From Oscillospiraceae bacterium (GTDB lineage: Bacteria; Bacillota_A; Clostridia; Oscillospirales; Oscillospiraceae), in assembly GCA_017411665.1 (NCBI GenBank), contig JAFQPT010000390.1, positions 1-13,978 on the forward strand: 13,978 nucleotides of DNA, given 5' to 3'. The translations under genes and the position numbers were made by a program. The notes beneath the pieces are model-generated. The model was not told the origin of the DNA and did no database searches. It saw nothing but the letters and a program-made list of their open reading frames with translations. Shown piece after piece: positions 1 through 7,099 of the stretch; positions within the stretch are counted from its first letter, which is position 1, and every line of letters begins with the position of its first letter.

Positions 1-378
1 ATGCCCGTCAAGAGTCTGGGCATCGCAGTCATGAATCTGAATAATATGCACCAGTACACCAGTGTTTACGGTCAGGCCGCGGGCGACGAGCTGCTGATGC
101 ACACCGCAAACATCATTCTCGGCCACGGTGAAGCCGTTTCCTTCCGCACAGACGGCGACGAATTTGCCGCTGTGATGTTCAACAAGTCTCAGGAAGATTT
201 GGAAACGCTCATGAAGGAAATCACCGAAGAGTGCCGCGCCATGAACATCGGTCTGAGTATGGGCAGCCAGTGGCGTGACAGAGGGATCCGCCCCGAGGAA
301 ATGTACCATGCCGCCGACGCATCCATGCGTGAATACAAGGCCGCTTATTATTCCAAACGAAATATCGTACAGAAGTAA
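1..378 (+). CDS. Degenerate GGDEF-domain protein, 3' end (5' end outside window)
   Basis: About 125 residues are visible, ending at the TAA at 376-378; the first ATG coincides with the window edge, so the true start is probably upstream. The fold signature of a GGDEF (diguanylate cyclase) domain is recognisable: GIAVMNLNN, then YGQAAGDELL, then FRTDGDEFAAV (DGDEF at residues 51-55 of the visible part), ending in a YHAADASMREYK helix typical of the domain's C-terminus. Key positions are altered. The first Gly of GGDEF is Asp, and the metal-binding DxD-type segment (usually D-L-D-x-F-K) reads N-L-N-N-M-H. From family knowledge these changes suggest weak or no cyclic-di-GMP synthesis, so a nucleotide-sensing or purely structural role is more likely. 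N-terminal sensory domains cannot be seen. A strong terminator follows directly. Confidence 0.75.
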   Translation: MPVKSLGIAVMNLNNMHQYTSVYGQAAGDELLMHTANIILGHGEAVSFRTDGDEFAAVMFNKSQEDLETLMKEITEECRAMNIGLSMGSQWRDRGIRPEEMYHAADASMREYKAAYYSKRNIVQK

Positions 379-382
379 GTCT

Positions 383-418
383 TTACCGCACGGCAGTTGC
401 CGTGCGGTAAGTGTTTTT
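383..418 (+). terminator. Intrinsic terminator after GGDEF gene
   Basis: A perfect 13-bp inverted repeat (383-395 pairs with 398-410; GC-rich core ACCGCACGG/CCGTGCGGT) is followed by a run of five T at 414-418. It lies 5 bases after the upstream stop codon and separates that gene from the transporter. Confidence 0.85.
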
Positions 419-421
419 GGG

Positions 422-449
422 TTGAAAATCCACCCAATCGTGGTACAAT
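422..449 (+). promoter_or_regulatory. Sigma-A type promoter for EamA transporter gene
   Basis: TTGAAA at 422-427 and TACAAT at 444-449 are separated by 16 bases. The site lies just after the preceding terminator and about 35 bases before the transporter start codon. Confidence 0.7.
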
Positions 450-483
450 AAGTTCGAATTTACAAGAAAAGAGATGTACATCC

Positions 484-1350
484 ATGTCGGTTTCCAACCG
501 CATCAAGGGCATTTTCTGCATCATTGCCGCTGCCATGTTCTTCTCGGGCATGAGCGCGTTTGTTCGCCTTGCAGGTGATTTGCCCGTATTTGAAAAAGCA
601 TTTTTCCGCAACTTTGTCGCGGCAATCATTGCCGCCATCACCCTAAAACGCAACCATACACCTCTGCATATCGGCAAAGGCAACTTTAAGTTCGTACTGG
701 CTCGTGCGATTCTGGGTACTTTCGGTCTGGTCGCTAATTTCTACGCCATCGACAGACTGAATCTTGCCGATGCCAACATGCTCAACAAGCTCAGTCCCTT
801 CTTCGCCATTCTGTTTTCCGCATACCTGCTGCGGGAGCAGGTGCGCCCCTTCCAGATTTTTGCCGTTGTCGGGGCATTCATCGGTGCGCTGTGCATCATC
901 AAGCCCACAGGGGAAAATCTGCTGCTGTTTCCCGCTCTCATCGGTCTGTTGGGCGGAATCGCCGCAGGCGGTGCCTACACCTGTCTGCGCCGTGCCACGC
1001 AAGGCGGTGCTTTGGGCCCTGTCATCGTGCTGTTTTTCTCCTGCTTCTCGTGTATTGCGGTCATCCCGTTGGTACTGGCTGACTTTGTATTGCCTACCCC
1101 CTATCAGCTGTGCATGCTCATCGGCTGCGGTCTGTGCGGTGCAGGCGGTCAATTCTCCATCACAACCGCTTATTCCTATGCTCCCGCACGGGAAATCGGG
1201 GTCTATGACTATTCTCAGGTCATTTTCTCCGCCATCATTGGATTTTTCCTGTTTGGACAGACTCCCGACAGCTTGAGTGTGCTGGGCTACGTCCTCATCA
1301 TTACCATGGCTGTTCTCAATTTTGTTTACAACCGCAAACTGCATGATTAA
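484..1350 (+). CDS. EamA/DMT-superfamily membrane transporter
   Basis: This is a 288-residue, very hydrophobic protein with about ten predicted membrane helices in two five-helix halves, the layout of EamA (DUF6) drug/metabolite transporters. The start MSVSNRIKGIFCIIAAAMFF leads straight into helix 1 and carries the familiar pattern of a small-residue first helix followed by RNFVAAIIA. A conserved EamA-like stretch, DRLNLADANMLNKLSPFF, sits at the end of the first half, and the second half contains GAGGQFSITTAYSYAPA. I chose ATG 484 because it follows an AAGAAAAGAG-type ribosome site and the promoter at 422-449; an upstream in-frame TTG at 397 lies inside the terminator hairpin. The substrate cannot be told from sequence: relatives export amino acids, metabolites or drugs. 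The gene is monocistronic, with a terminator directly after it. Confidence 0.85.
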   Translation: MSVSNRIKGIFCIIAAAMFFSGMSAFVRLAGDLPVFEKAFFRNFVAAIIAAITLKRNHTPLHIGKGNFKFVLARAILGTFGLVANFYAIDRLNLADANMLNKLSPFFAILFSAYLLREQVRPFQIFAVVGAFIGALCIIKPTGENLLLFPALIGLLGGIAAGGAYTCLRRATQGGALGPVIVLFFSCFSCIAVIPLVLADFVLPTPYQLCMLIGCGLCGAGGQFSITTAYSYAPAREIGVYDYSQVIFSAIIGFFLFGQTPDSLSVLGYVLIITMAVLNFVYNRKLHD

Positions 1351-1377
1351 AACAGGTGTGCTTTCACACCTGTTTTT
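1349..1377 (+). terminator. Intrinsic terminator after transporter gene
   Basis: The arm AACAGGTGTG (1351-1360), a CTTT loop and CACACCTGTT (1365-1374) are followed by further T residues; flanking A/T pairs extend the stem to 1349-1376. It overlaps the transporter's stop codon and insulates the copper operon promoter. Confidence 0.85.
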
Positions 1378-1383
1378 CACCCC

Positions 1384-1412
1384 TTGACAAATACCCCCAT
1401 GGGGTATATTAT
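1384..1412 (+). promoter_or_regulatory. Promoter of the csoR-copA copper operon
   Basis: A consensus -35 box TTGACA (1384-1389) is followed after 17 bases by TATTAT (1407-1412); TATATT at 1405-1410 is an alternative -10. The spacer is almost entirely filled by the CsoR-like palindrome at 1391-1407, so bound repressor would block RNA polymerase. Confidence 0.8.
1391..1407 (+). promoter_or_regulatory. Probable CsoR operator
   Basis: This is a perfect inverted repeat, ATACCCC-CAT-GGGGTAT. It matches the TACCCC-N-GGGGTA type of site known for copper-sensing CsoR repressors and lies between -35 and -10 directly upstream of a csoR gene. Copper-induced derepression of csoR-copA is inferred from this arrangement. 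Confidence 0.8.
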
Positions 1413-1444
1413 GTAGTTAGAAAAGCCTTACATGGGAGGTTCCT

Positions 1445-1744
1445 ATGAGCAACGATTGCTGCTGTCACAAGACAAAACATCGCTCCGACGAGGAGTATAA
1501 GGCACTGCTCAACCGTCTCAGCCGGATTGAAGGGCAGGTACGCGGGATTCGCAAAATGGTGGAAACCGATGCCTACTGCACCGATATTCTGACCCAGGTC
1601 AGCGCCGTGCAGGCTGCCCTCAACGCCTTTAACCGCGAGCTTCTGGCCAACCACATCCGCACCTGCGTTGCCGAAGACATCCGCAGCGGTAAGGATGAGA
1701 CCATTGACGAGCTGGTATTCACATTACAGAAAATGATGAAATAA
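1445..1744 (+). CDS. csoR: Copper-sensing CsoR-family transcriptional repressor
   Basis: This 99-residue all-helical DUF156 protein has the family core [15 protein letters not shown] at residues 21-35. The Cu(I) ligand set is present as C45 (DAYCTDIL), H70 and C74 (ANHIRTC), the same spacing and numbering as in Bacillus subtilis CsoR from memory; this argues for copper rather than nickel (RcnR/InrS) or persulfide (CstR) sensing. The N-terminus carries an extra Cys/His cluster, CCCH at residues 5-8, which could bind metal too. The start ATG has GGGAGG five bases upstream. The gene lies 8 bases before copA, forming a two-gene operon under a promoter with a CsoR-type palindrome. Apo-CsoR would repress and Cu(I) would release it. 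I see no odd codons or truncation. Confidence 0.93.
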   Translation: MSNDCCCHKTKHRSDEEYKALLNRLSRIEGQVRGIRKMVETDAYCTDILTQVSAVQAALNAFNRELLANHIRTCVAEDIRSGKDETIDELVFTLQKMMK

Positions 1745-1752
1745 GAAAGCAG

Positions 1753-4305
1753 GTGAGAACCATCGAACACACTTCTCAGAAATTCAGCGTAAGCGGTATG
1801 ACCTGTGCTGCCTGTCAGGCACATGTGGAAAAGGCCGTAAACAAGGTCAGCGGGGTGCAGTCCTGTACCGTTAATCTGCTGACCAACTCCATGGTGGTGG
1901 AATATGATGCTTCCACAACCCCCGAGACCATCATTGCCGCAGTGGAGCACGCAGGTTATGGCGCAAGCCTCCCCGGCAGTACCGCATCCGCCGCACCCAC
2001 AGGCGCAGGCACAGGCAGCGAAGAGGAGGCTCACGCAAAAGACATGCTTCACCGCATCGTCTGGTCGGCAGGCTTCCTGATTATATTAATGTATATTGCC
2101 ATGGGCAGCATGATGGGTCTGCCCCAGCCCTCCTTCTTTGTAGGTGAGGAAAACATGCTGGTTTTGGCACTGGCTGAGCTTCTGGTAACTCTCCCTGTTT
2201 TGTATCTGGGCAGAAACTACTTTATCAACGGCTTCAAGTCCATGGTCGCCCTCTCTCCCAGTATGGATGCTCTCATTGCACTGGGCGCAGGGGCAAGCAT
2301 GATCTATAGCCTCTACTCCACCTTCTCCATGGCATCCCTGCTGGGTCACGGCGATCTCGCTGCCGCTTCCCATCACATGCACGGACTGTATTATGAGTCC
2401 GCTGCCATGATTCTGACTCTTATTACCGTGGGTAAGTATATGGAAGCACGCAGCAAAGGCAAGACCAAGGATGCTCTGCGCAAGCTCATGGATCTGACCC
2501 CCAAGACCGCTACCCTGCTGCGTGGCGGCGTGGAAGTGACTGTCCCTGCCGACTCCGTTGCTGTGGGTGATATTCTCGTGGTACGCAGCGGTGAATTGAT
2601 TCCCGTGGACGGCATCGTCCTCTCAGGCACAGGCGGCGTAGACGAGTCCGCCATCACAGGGGAATCCGCTCCCGTGGAAAAGCTGCCCGGCGACAAGGTC
2701 ATCGGTGCTACCATGAACCGCAGCGGCTACTTCACCTTTGAAGCCAAGCAGGTCGGTGCAGATACCACCCTCGCAAAAATTATCGCGCTGGTAGAGGATG
2801 CGGCAGGCTCCAAGGCTCCCATTGCCCGTCTGGCAGACAAGGTCTGTGCAGTATTTGTTCCTGTAGTCATTACCATCGCACTGCTCACCGCCGCCGTGTG
2901 GATGATCAGCGGCGCAGAATTCGGTTTCGCCCTGTCCCGCGCCATTGCAGTCCTTGTCATTTCCTGCCCCTGCGCACTGGGTCTGGCCACTCCCACCGCC
3001 ATTATGGTCGGCACAGGCAAGGGTGCGGACATGGGTCTGCTGTTTAAGTCCGCCCAGAGTCTGGAAGGTCTGTCTCATGTGGATGTCATCGTGCTGGATA
3101 AGACAGGGACTGTCACCAAGGGCGCTCCCGAGGTCACAGACGTGCATGAAATCGGAAAAGATTTCGTTCATCTGGCAGCCTGTCTGGAGCACGCCAGCGA
3201 GCATCCCCTGTCTCTGGCTATCGTGGAATATGCAAAGAAAAAGAACGTCGATTACACCGCGCCGGTGGAAAACTTCGCCGCTGTGGCAGGTATGGGTATC
3301 AGCGGTACCGTAGACGGCAAGATGATTGCCGCAGGCAACCGCAGATATATGGAACATCTGGGCGTAAGCTTCGACAGCAAGTTTGATGCCCATGCGGAAG
3401 ACGGCAAAACCGTACTGTACTTTGCATGCGACGGCAAAGCACTGGGTGTGATGTGCTGCGCAGACGAAGTAAAGCCCGACAGCGCCGCAGCCATCGAAAA
3501 GCTGCAGTCTGACGGAATCGAAGTAGTCATGCTCACAGGTGACAATGCGGTCACAGCTGCCGCCATCGGCAAAAAAACAGAGATTTCCAACGTGATTGCA
3601 GGGGTTCTGCCACAGGAAAAGGAAGAAAAAATCCGTGCGCTCATGGACAGCGGCAAGAAGGTTGCCATGGTGGGTGACGGCATCAACGATGCTCCCGCCC
3701 TCATGCGCGCCGACGTCGGCATCGCCATCGGTGCAGGCACGGACATTGCCATTGAATCTGCAGACGTCATCGTCACAGGCAGCCGCCTGTCCGATGTGGT
3801 CAATGCACTGCATCTGTCCAAGGCAACCATGCGCAACATCAAGCAGAATCTCTTCTGGGCATTCTTCTATAACTGCATCGGCATCCCCGTTGCCGCAGGC
3901 GCTCTGTACCCCTCTCTGGGACTGTCCCTCAATCCCATGCTGGGTGCTCTGGCCATGAGCCTCAGCAGCTTCTTCGTCGTCAGCAACGCGCTGCGTCTCA
4001 AGCTGCATAAGCCTGTAATGCCTCACACAAATGACATTTCCGAAACTACCGAATCAACAGAAACATTCCATACAACCGAAACAAAGGAGACGAATGAAAT
4101 GACAAAAACCATCCACATTGAAGGCATGATGTGCCCTCACTGCGTCCGCCATGCAACCGAAGCGCTCAACAAGCTGGAAGGCGTCAGCGCTGTTGTATCT
4201 CTGGAGCTCAAAAATGCGGTTTGCACCATCACAGGTGATGTTTCCGATGACACCTTGAAGGCTGCCATCGGAAACGCAGGCTATGAAGTAACCGGTATCG
4301 AATGA
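1753..4305 (+). CDS. copA: Copper-exporting P1B-type ATPase with C-terminal CopZ-like domain
   Basis: This 850-residue Cu(I) efflux pump of the inner membrane is complete. In order it has: an N-terminal heavy-metal domain with GMTCAAC (Cys18, Cys21); four membrane helices (roughly 102-120, 136-153, 170-190, 214-232) with a His-containing loop near 199-210; actuator TGES 302-305; the CPC transport motif 405-407; phosphorylation DKTGT (Asp449); SEHPL with His484-Pro485; [10 protein letters not shown] 641-650; and helices 7-8 with the Cu(I) ligands Tyr706-Asn707 and Met735/Ser739 (MSLSS). A Thr/Glu-rich linker (about 757-782) leads to a second heavy-metal domain with GMMCPHC (Cys794, Cys797), an unusual position. 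The start is uncertain. GTG 1753 is the only standard start codon before Met16, but AGGTGAG at 1751-1757 looks like the Shine-Dalgarno itself, with ATC at 1762 correctly spaced. The gene is co-transcribed with csoR. Confidence 0.95.
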   Translation: MRTIEHTSQKFSVSGMTCAACQAHVEKAVNKVSGVQSCTVNLLTNSMVVEYDASTTPETIIAAVEHAGYGASLPGSTASAAPTGAGTGSEEEAHAKDMLHRIVWSAGFLIILMYIAMGSMMGLPQPSFFVGEENMLVLALAELLVTLPVLYLGRNYFINGFKSMVALSPSMDALIALGAGASMIYSLYSTFSMASLLGHGDLAAASHHMHGLYYESAAMILTLITVGKYMEARSKGKTKDALRKLMDLTPKTATLLRGGVEVTVPADSVAVGDILVVRSGELIPVDGIVLSGTGGVDESAITGESAPVEKLPGDKVIGATMNRSGYFTFEAKQVGADTTLAKIIALVEDAAGSKAPIARLADKVCAVFVPVVITIALLTAAVWMISGAEFGFALSRAIAVLVISCPCALGLATPTAIMVGTGKGADMGLLFKSAQSLEGLSHVDVIVLDKTGTVTKGAPEVTDVHEIGKDFVHLAACLEHASEHPLSLAIVEYAKKKNVDYTAPVENFAAVAGMGISGTVDGKMIAAGNRRYMEHLGVSFDSKFDAHAEDGKTVLYFACDGKALGVMCCADEVKPDSAAAIEKLQSDGIEVVMLTGDNAVTAAAIGKKTEISNVIAGVLPQEKEEKIRALMDSGKKVAMVGDGINDAPALMRADVGIAIGAGTDIAIESADVIVTGSRLSDVVNALHLSKATMRNIKQNLFWAFFYNCIGIPVAAGALYPSLGLSLNPMLGALAMSLSSFFVVSNALRLKLHKPVMPHTNDISETTESTETFHTTETKETNEMTKTIHIEGMMCPHCVRHATEALNKLEGVSAVVSLELKNAVCTITGDVSDDTLKAAIGNAGYEVTGIE
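4086..4305 (+). other. In-frame internal start within copA: possible separate CopZ-like copper chaperone
   Basis: Inside the copA reading frame, GGAG (4086-4089, in the context AAAGGAGA) lies 9 bases before ATG 4099. Initiation there would give a 68-residue protein beginning [15 protein letters not shown] and running to the copA stop. That length and layout (a lone heavy-metal domain with MxCxxC) match free-standing CopZ chaperones. The upstream linker has no folded domain. Two readings are possible: a copA-copZ fusion that keeps the old copZ start signal, or a gene that yields both pump and chaperone. Escherichia coli copA is known to make a chaperone as well, though by ribosomal frameshifting of its N-terminal domain. 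That the start is used here is inference only. Confidence 0.45.
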
Positions 4306-4310
4306 TACTG

Positions 4311-4340
4311 ACGGGAGGCATCGAAAGAAGCCTCCCGTTT
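4311..4340 (+). terminator. Intrinsic terminator of the csoR-copA operon
   Basis: ACGGGAGGC (4311-4319) pairs perfectly with GCCTCCCGT (4330-4338) around a ten-base loop, followed by TT and a pyrimidine-rich stretch. It begins 5 bases after the copA stop. Confidence 0.75.
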
Positions 4341-4496
4341 CTGCTTGGGAAATGTTTGGTTTTACAAACAAGTTAGTCCTATCTACCCCTCTTCTGCTCC
4401 GTTTTTTTGCCTTTTTATACAGATTTTTTCTGATTTTTCTACGACGTTGTCAAAAATCACAGTGAATTTTTGTATCATTCACAATCGCCAAAATGA

Positions 4497-4525
4497 TTGG
4501 CTTTTCTCTGGTTATATGGTACAAT
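4497..4525 (+). promoter_or_regulatory. Promoter of the ferredoxin gene
   Basis: TTGGCT (4497-4502) and TACAAT (4520-4525) are spaced by 17 bases. The predicted start of transcription near 4532 leaves a 65-base leader. The rest of the gap from 4341 to 4496 is T-rich and holds no gene or clear element. Confidence 0.6.
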
Positions 4526-4596
4526 ATGTTTCGATGATACATGCCCTTATGGCGAAATTGGGCGTGTACCAATGATTATTATGTGGAGGTATCATT

Positions 4597-4770
4597 ATGG
4601 CTCATTCCGTTAACAAGGATCTGTGCATCGGCTGCGGTGTTTGCGAAGAAACCTGCCCCCTGGGCGCTATTTCTGCTGATGCTGATGGCAAGCGCGAAGT
4701 AAACGCTGATATCTGTGTTGACTGCGGTTCCTGCGCAGGCGCATGCCCCGTTGAAGCTATTTCCGGCTAA
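4597..4770 (+). CDS. Small 2[4Fe-4S] ferredoxin
   Basis: This complete 57-residue clostridial-type ferredoxin carries low-potential electrons between cytoplasmic redox enzymes. Both cluster motifs are intact: C10-I-G-C13-x2-C16-x3-C20-P and C40-V-D-C43-x2-C46-x3-C50-P, giving the usual pseudo-twofold repeat in which the last Cys of each motif serves the other cluster. The size matches Clostridium ferredoxins of about 55 residues. ATG 4597 follows a strong GGAGGT at 4585-4590 with a six-base spacer. It has its own promoter and two hairpins behind it, so it is probably a single abundant transcript. Codon choice is highly biased, as in the next gene. The physiological partner is unknown; the downstream flavin enzyme normally takes electrons from NAD(P)H, so adjacency does not prove partnership. 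Confidence 0.95.
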   Translation: MAHSVNKDLCIGCGVCEETCPLGAISADADGKREVNADICVDCGSCAGACPVEAISG

Positions 4771-4782
4771 TTTTATTTTGTG

Positions 4783-4819
4783 AAAAAAGCCCCGCGTGGT
4801 TTATCGCGCAGGGCTTTTT
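4783..4819 (+). terminator. Intrinsic terminator of ferredoxin gene
   Basis: The stem AAAAAGCCC-CGCG (4784-4796) pairs with CGCG (4805-4808) and GGGCTTTTT (4811-4819), with a two-base bulge. The A-tract on the left and T-tract on the right make it potentially bidirectional. Confidence 0.85.
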
Positions 4820-4866
4820 CCCGCATGTTCTCCTGTCGAAACAATGGAGATAAATGCGGGTTTTCG
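4820..4866 (+). terminator. Second hairpin in tandem, possible backup terminator or leader element
   Basis: CCCGCAT (4820-4826) pairs with ATGCGGG (4854-4860), with an inner CTCC/GGAG pairing, followed by TTTT. It directly abuts the first terminator. The remaining 4867-4987 leader of the flavin enzyme has no promoter I can call with confidence. ATGTCC (from about 4886) could pair with GGACAT (from about 4919), so a structured leader is possible. Confidence 0.5.
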
Positions 4867-4987
4867 TCCTGTCAATTTGTAGTAAATGTCCGGGCCGGTG
4901 CCTGTCCTTATTGGAGTGGGGACATCTCGGCTGATGAGACATATACATAAATCACCAAATTACAATCCAAGAAAGAGGTTATGTATC

Positions 4988-7003
4988 ATGGAAATGAAAG
5001 ATTCCAAGCTGTTTAGCCCCCTCAAGGTTGGTCGTACCGTTCTGCAGAACCGCATCGGTCTGGCTCCCATGAGCATGGACTACGAAGCAGCTGACGGCAC
5101 CGTTCCCAAGCGCCTGGCTGACGTATTCGTACGTCGTGCAGAAGGCGGCGTAGGCTTCGTAGTTATCGACGCTGTTACCGTTGACCACAAGTACTGGTAC
5201 ATCGGCCGTACTACCGCTCTGGACCGCGACGAACTGGTTCCTCAGTTTGCTGCTTTCGCAAAGCGCGTATCCGACACCGGTTCTACTCTGGTTCCCCAGA
5301 TCATCCACCCCGGCCCCGAATCCATCTGCGGCTACCGTGGCATCGCTCCTCTGGGCCCCTCCACCAACAAGAACGCAAACGGTCACGTTTCTCGTCCCAT
5401 CTCCATCGACGAAATCCAGACCATCGTTAAGCAGTACGGCGCAGCTGCTCGCCGTGTAGAAGCTTCCGGCTGTGGCGCTATGGGCCTGCACTGTGCTCAC
5501 GCTTACATGCTGCCCGGTTCCTTCTGGTCCCCCCTGCGTAACAAGCGTATGGACGAATACGGCGGCACCATCGACAACCGCGCACGCTTCATTCTGGAAG
5601 TTGTTCGCGAATGCCGCAAGAACCTGTCTGAAGACTTCCCCATCTTCCTGCGTGTTTCCTGCTCCGACCGTATGGAAGGCGGCAACACCCTGAAGGATAT
5701 CGTTTACCTGGCTCCCAAGCTGGAAGAAGCCGGCGTAGACCTGCTGGAAGTTTCCGGCGGTACCCAGTACGAAGCTATCGACTACATCCTGCCCTCTCAC
5801 GGTAAGGAAATCGGTATCAACGTATACGAAGCATCCGAAATCAAGAAGGTTGTTAACATCCCCGTATACGCAGTTGGTAAGATCAACGACGTTCGCTTCG
5901 CAGCTGACATCGTAGAACGCGGTCTGGTTGACGGCGTTTCCATGGGTCGTCCTCTGCTGGCAGACCCCGACCTGCCCAACAAGGCAAAGGCCGGTCTGAT
6001 CGACGATATCGTTCCCTGCGGCTCCTGCGACGGTTCCTGCGTAACTCGTTCCTCCGAAAAGCCCCACTGCAAGTGCCACATCAACCCCCTGCTGGGTAAG
6101 GAATATGACTACCCCGAACTGGGCAAGCCCGCTGCAAAGTCCAAGAAGGTTCTGATCATCGGCGCAGGCCCCGGCGGCATGTTCGCAGCTATGACCGCTG
6201 CAGAACGCGGCCACAAGGTTACCGTTTGGGAAAAGGCAGGCATCATCGGCGGTCAGCTGAACCTGGCTGTTCGTTCCCCCGGCAAGCAGGAAATGTGCAA
6301 GTGGCTGATGCACCTGAACTACCGCTGCAAGAAGGCTGGCGTTGAATTCGTATTCAACAAGGAAGCTACCGTTGAAGACGTTAAGGCTTTCGCTCCCGAT
6401 GCAGTTCTGTGCGCAACCGGTGCTAAGCCTCTGGTTCCCCCCATCAAGGGCACTACCGATTACCCCGTTCTGACCGCTCACGACTTCCTGCGCGGCGATC
6501 TGGTTATCAACTCCGGTAAGGTTGCTATTCTGGGCGGCGGCGAAGTTGCTTGCGAAACCGCTGAAACCATTCTGATGGACGCACGTCCCAACCTGATGAT
6601 GGCTACCGCTGGCCAGAAGGCTACTTCTATCGGCGACGTTGACATCACCATCATCGAAATGGCTCCCAAGATTCTGAACGGCGTTTGCCAGCCCAACAGA
6701 ATTCCTCTGATGCACGCTCTGGACCGCAACAACGTTCACATCAACGTGAACACCAAGGTTCTGGAAGTTACCGACTCCTCCGTCAAGGTACAGCGCAAGA
6801 ACGCTGCCGGCGAATGGGATAAGGAAGAATGGCTGGAAGGCTTCGACTACGTTCTGTTCGGTCTGGGCGCTCGTAACTACGATCCTCTGTCCGCAGCTCT
6901 GAAGGAATTCGTTCCCGAAGTAGGCGTAATCGGCGACGCTATCAAGGCACGTCAGTCCTCCGATGCTATGCACGAAGGCTTCGAATGGGCTTACAACCTG
7001 TAA
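4988..7003 (+). CDS. BaiH-like NADH:flavin oxidoreductase (FMN / 4Fe-4S / FAD ene-reductase)
   Basis: This complete 671-residue enzyme of the Old Yellow Enzyme/2,4-dienoyl-CoA reductase family reduces activated C=C bonds with electrons passed from NAD(P)H through FAD, one 4Fe-4S cluster and FMN. The N-terminal TIM barrel (to about 340) has the catalytic H168-x2-H171-x-Y173 and a DEYGG segment. The cluster ligands are C344-x2-C347-x3-C351-x11-C363, with an extra Cys361. The FAD motif GAGPGG is at 392-397 and a second nucleotide fold, GGGEVACE, starts at 516. From memory, long stretches such as MSMDYEAADGTVPKRLADVF, QIIHPGPES and LHCAHAYMLPGSF closely match BaiH, which acts on bile-acid enones in Clostridium scindens; cinnamate/enoate reductases (FldZ) are the main alternative. 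The start has AGAGG 9 bases upstream. No other bai gene is visible. Codon bias suggests high expression. Confidence 0.9.
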   Translation: MEMKDSKLFSPLKVGRTVLQNRIGLAPMSMDYEAADGTVPKRLADVFVRRAEGGVGFVVIDAVTVDHKYWYIGRTTALDRDELVPQFAAFAKRVSDTGSTLVPQIIHPGPESICGYRGIAPLGPSTNKNANGHVSRPISIDEIQTIVKQYGAAARRVEASGCGAMGLHCAHAYMLPGSFWSPLRNKRMDEYGGTIDNRARFILEVVRECRKNLSEDFPIFLRVSCSDRMEGGNTLKDIVYLAPKLEEAGVDLLEVSGGTQYEAIDYILPSHGKEIGINVYEASEIKKVVNIPVYAVGKINDVRFAADIVERGLVDGVSMGRPLLADPDLPNKAKAGLIDDIVPCGSCDGSCVTRSSEKPHCKCHINPLLGKEYDYPELGKPAAKSKKVLIIGAGPGGMFAAMTAAERGHKVTVWEKAGIIGGQLNLAVRSPGKQEMCKWLMHLNYRCKKAGVEFVFNKEATVEDVKAFAPDAVLCATGAKPLVPPIKGTTDYPVLTAHDFLRGDLVINSGKVAILGGGEVACETAETILMDARPNLMMATAGQKATSIGDVDITIIEMAPKILNGVCQPNRIPLMHALDRNNVHINVNTKVLEVTDSSVKVQRKNAAGEWDKEEWLEGFDYVLFGLGARNYDPLSAALKEFVPEVGVIGDAIKARQSSDAMHEGFEWAYNL

Positions 7004-7022
7004 TTTCATTCTAAAACAAATT

Positions 7023-7052
7023 AAGAGCACCCCAATGGGGTGCTCTTTTTTG
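7023..7052 (+). terminator. Intrinsic terminator of the flavin oxidoreductase gene
   Basis: A perfect 11-bp stem, AAGAGCACCCC (7023-7033) with GGGGTGCTCTT (7037-7047), has a three-base AAT loop and is followed by TTTT. It lies 19 bases after the stop codon. Confidence 0.92.
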
Positions 7053-7099
7053 TAATTCGTTCTATTTTTACATTAACAGTTCGATAAACAGAAATTTGA

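Noticed and set aside
397..483. TTG start upstream of the EamA transporter
   Set aside because: It lies inside the terminator hairpin and upstream of the promoter. ATG 484 leads directly into membrane helix 1.
2623..4026. Long minus-strand open frame opposite copA
   Set aside because: Its composition is the mirror of copA codon use; no domain, start signal or promoter supports it.
4345..4575. 76-codon open frame between copA and the ferredoxin gene
   Set aside because: It begins inside the copA terminator region and overlaps the ferredoxin promoter; the residue make-up looks random.
4925..4945. CTGATGAG resembling the hammerhead ribozyme core
   Set aside because: No matching stem II leading into a GAA core and no cleavage-site arm could be found nearby; the seven-base match alone is expected by chance.
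4979..7030. Long minus-strand open frame (683 codons) opposite the flavin oxidoreductase
   Set aside because: It is the antisense shadow of a strongly codon-biased gene. The product has no recognisable domain and there is no ribosome site.
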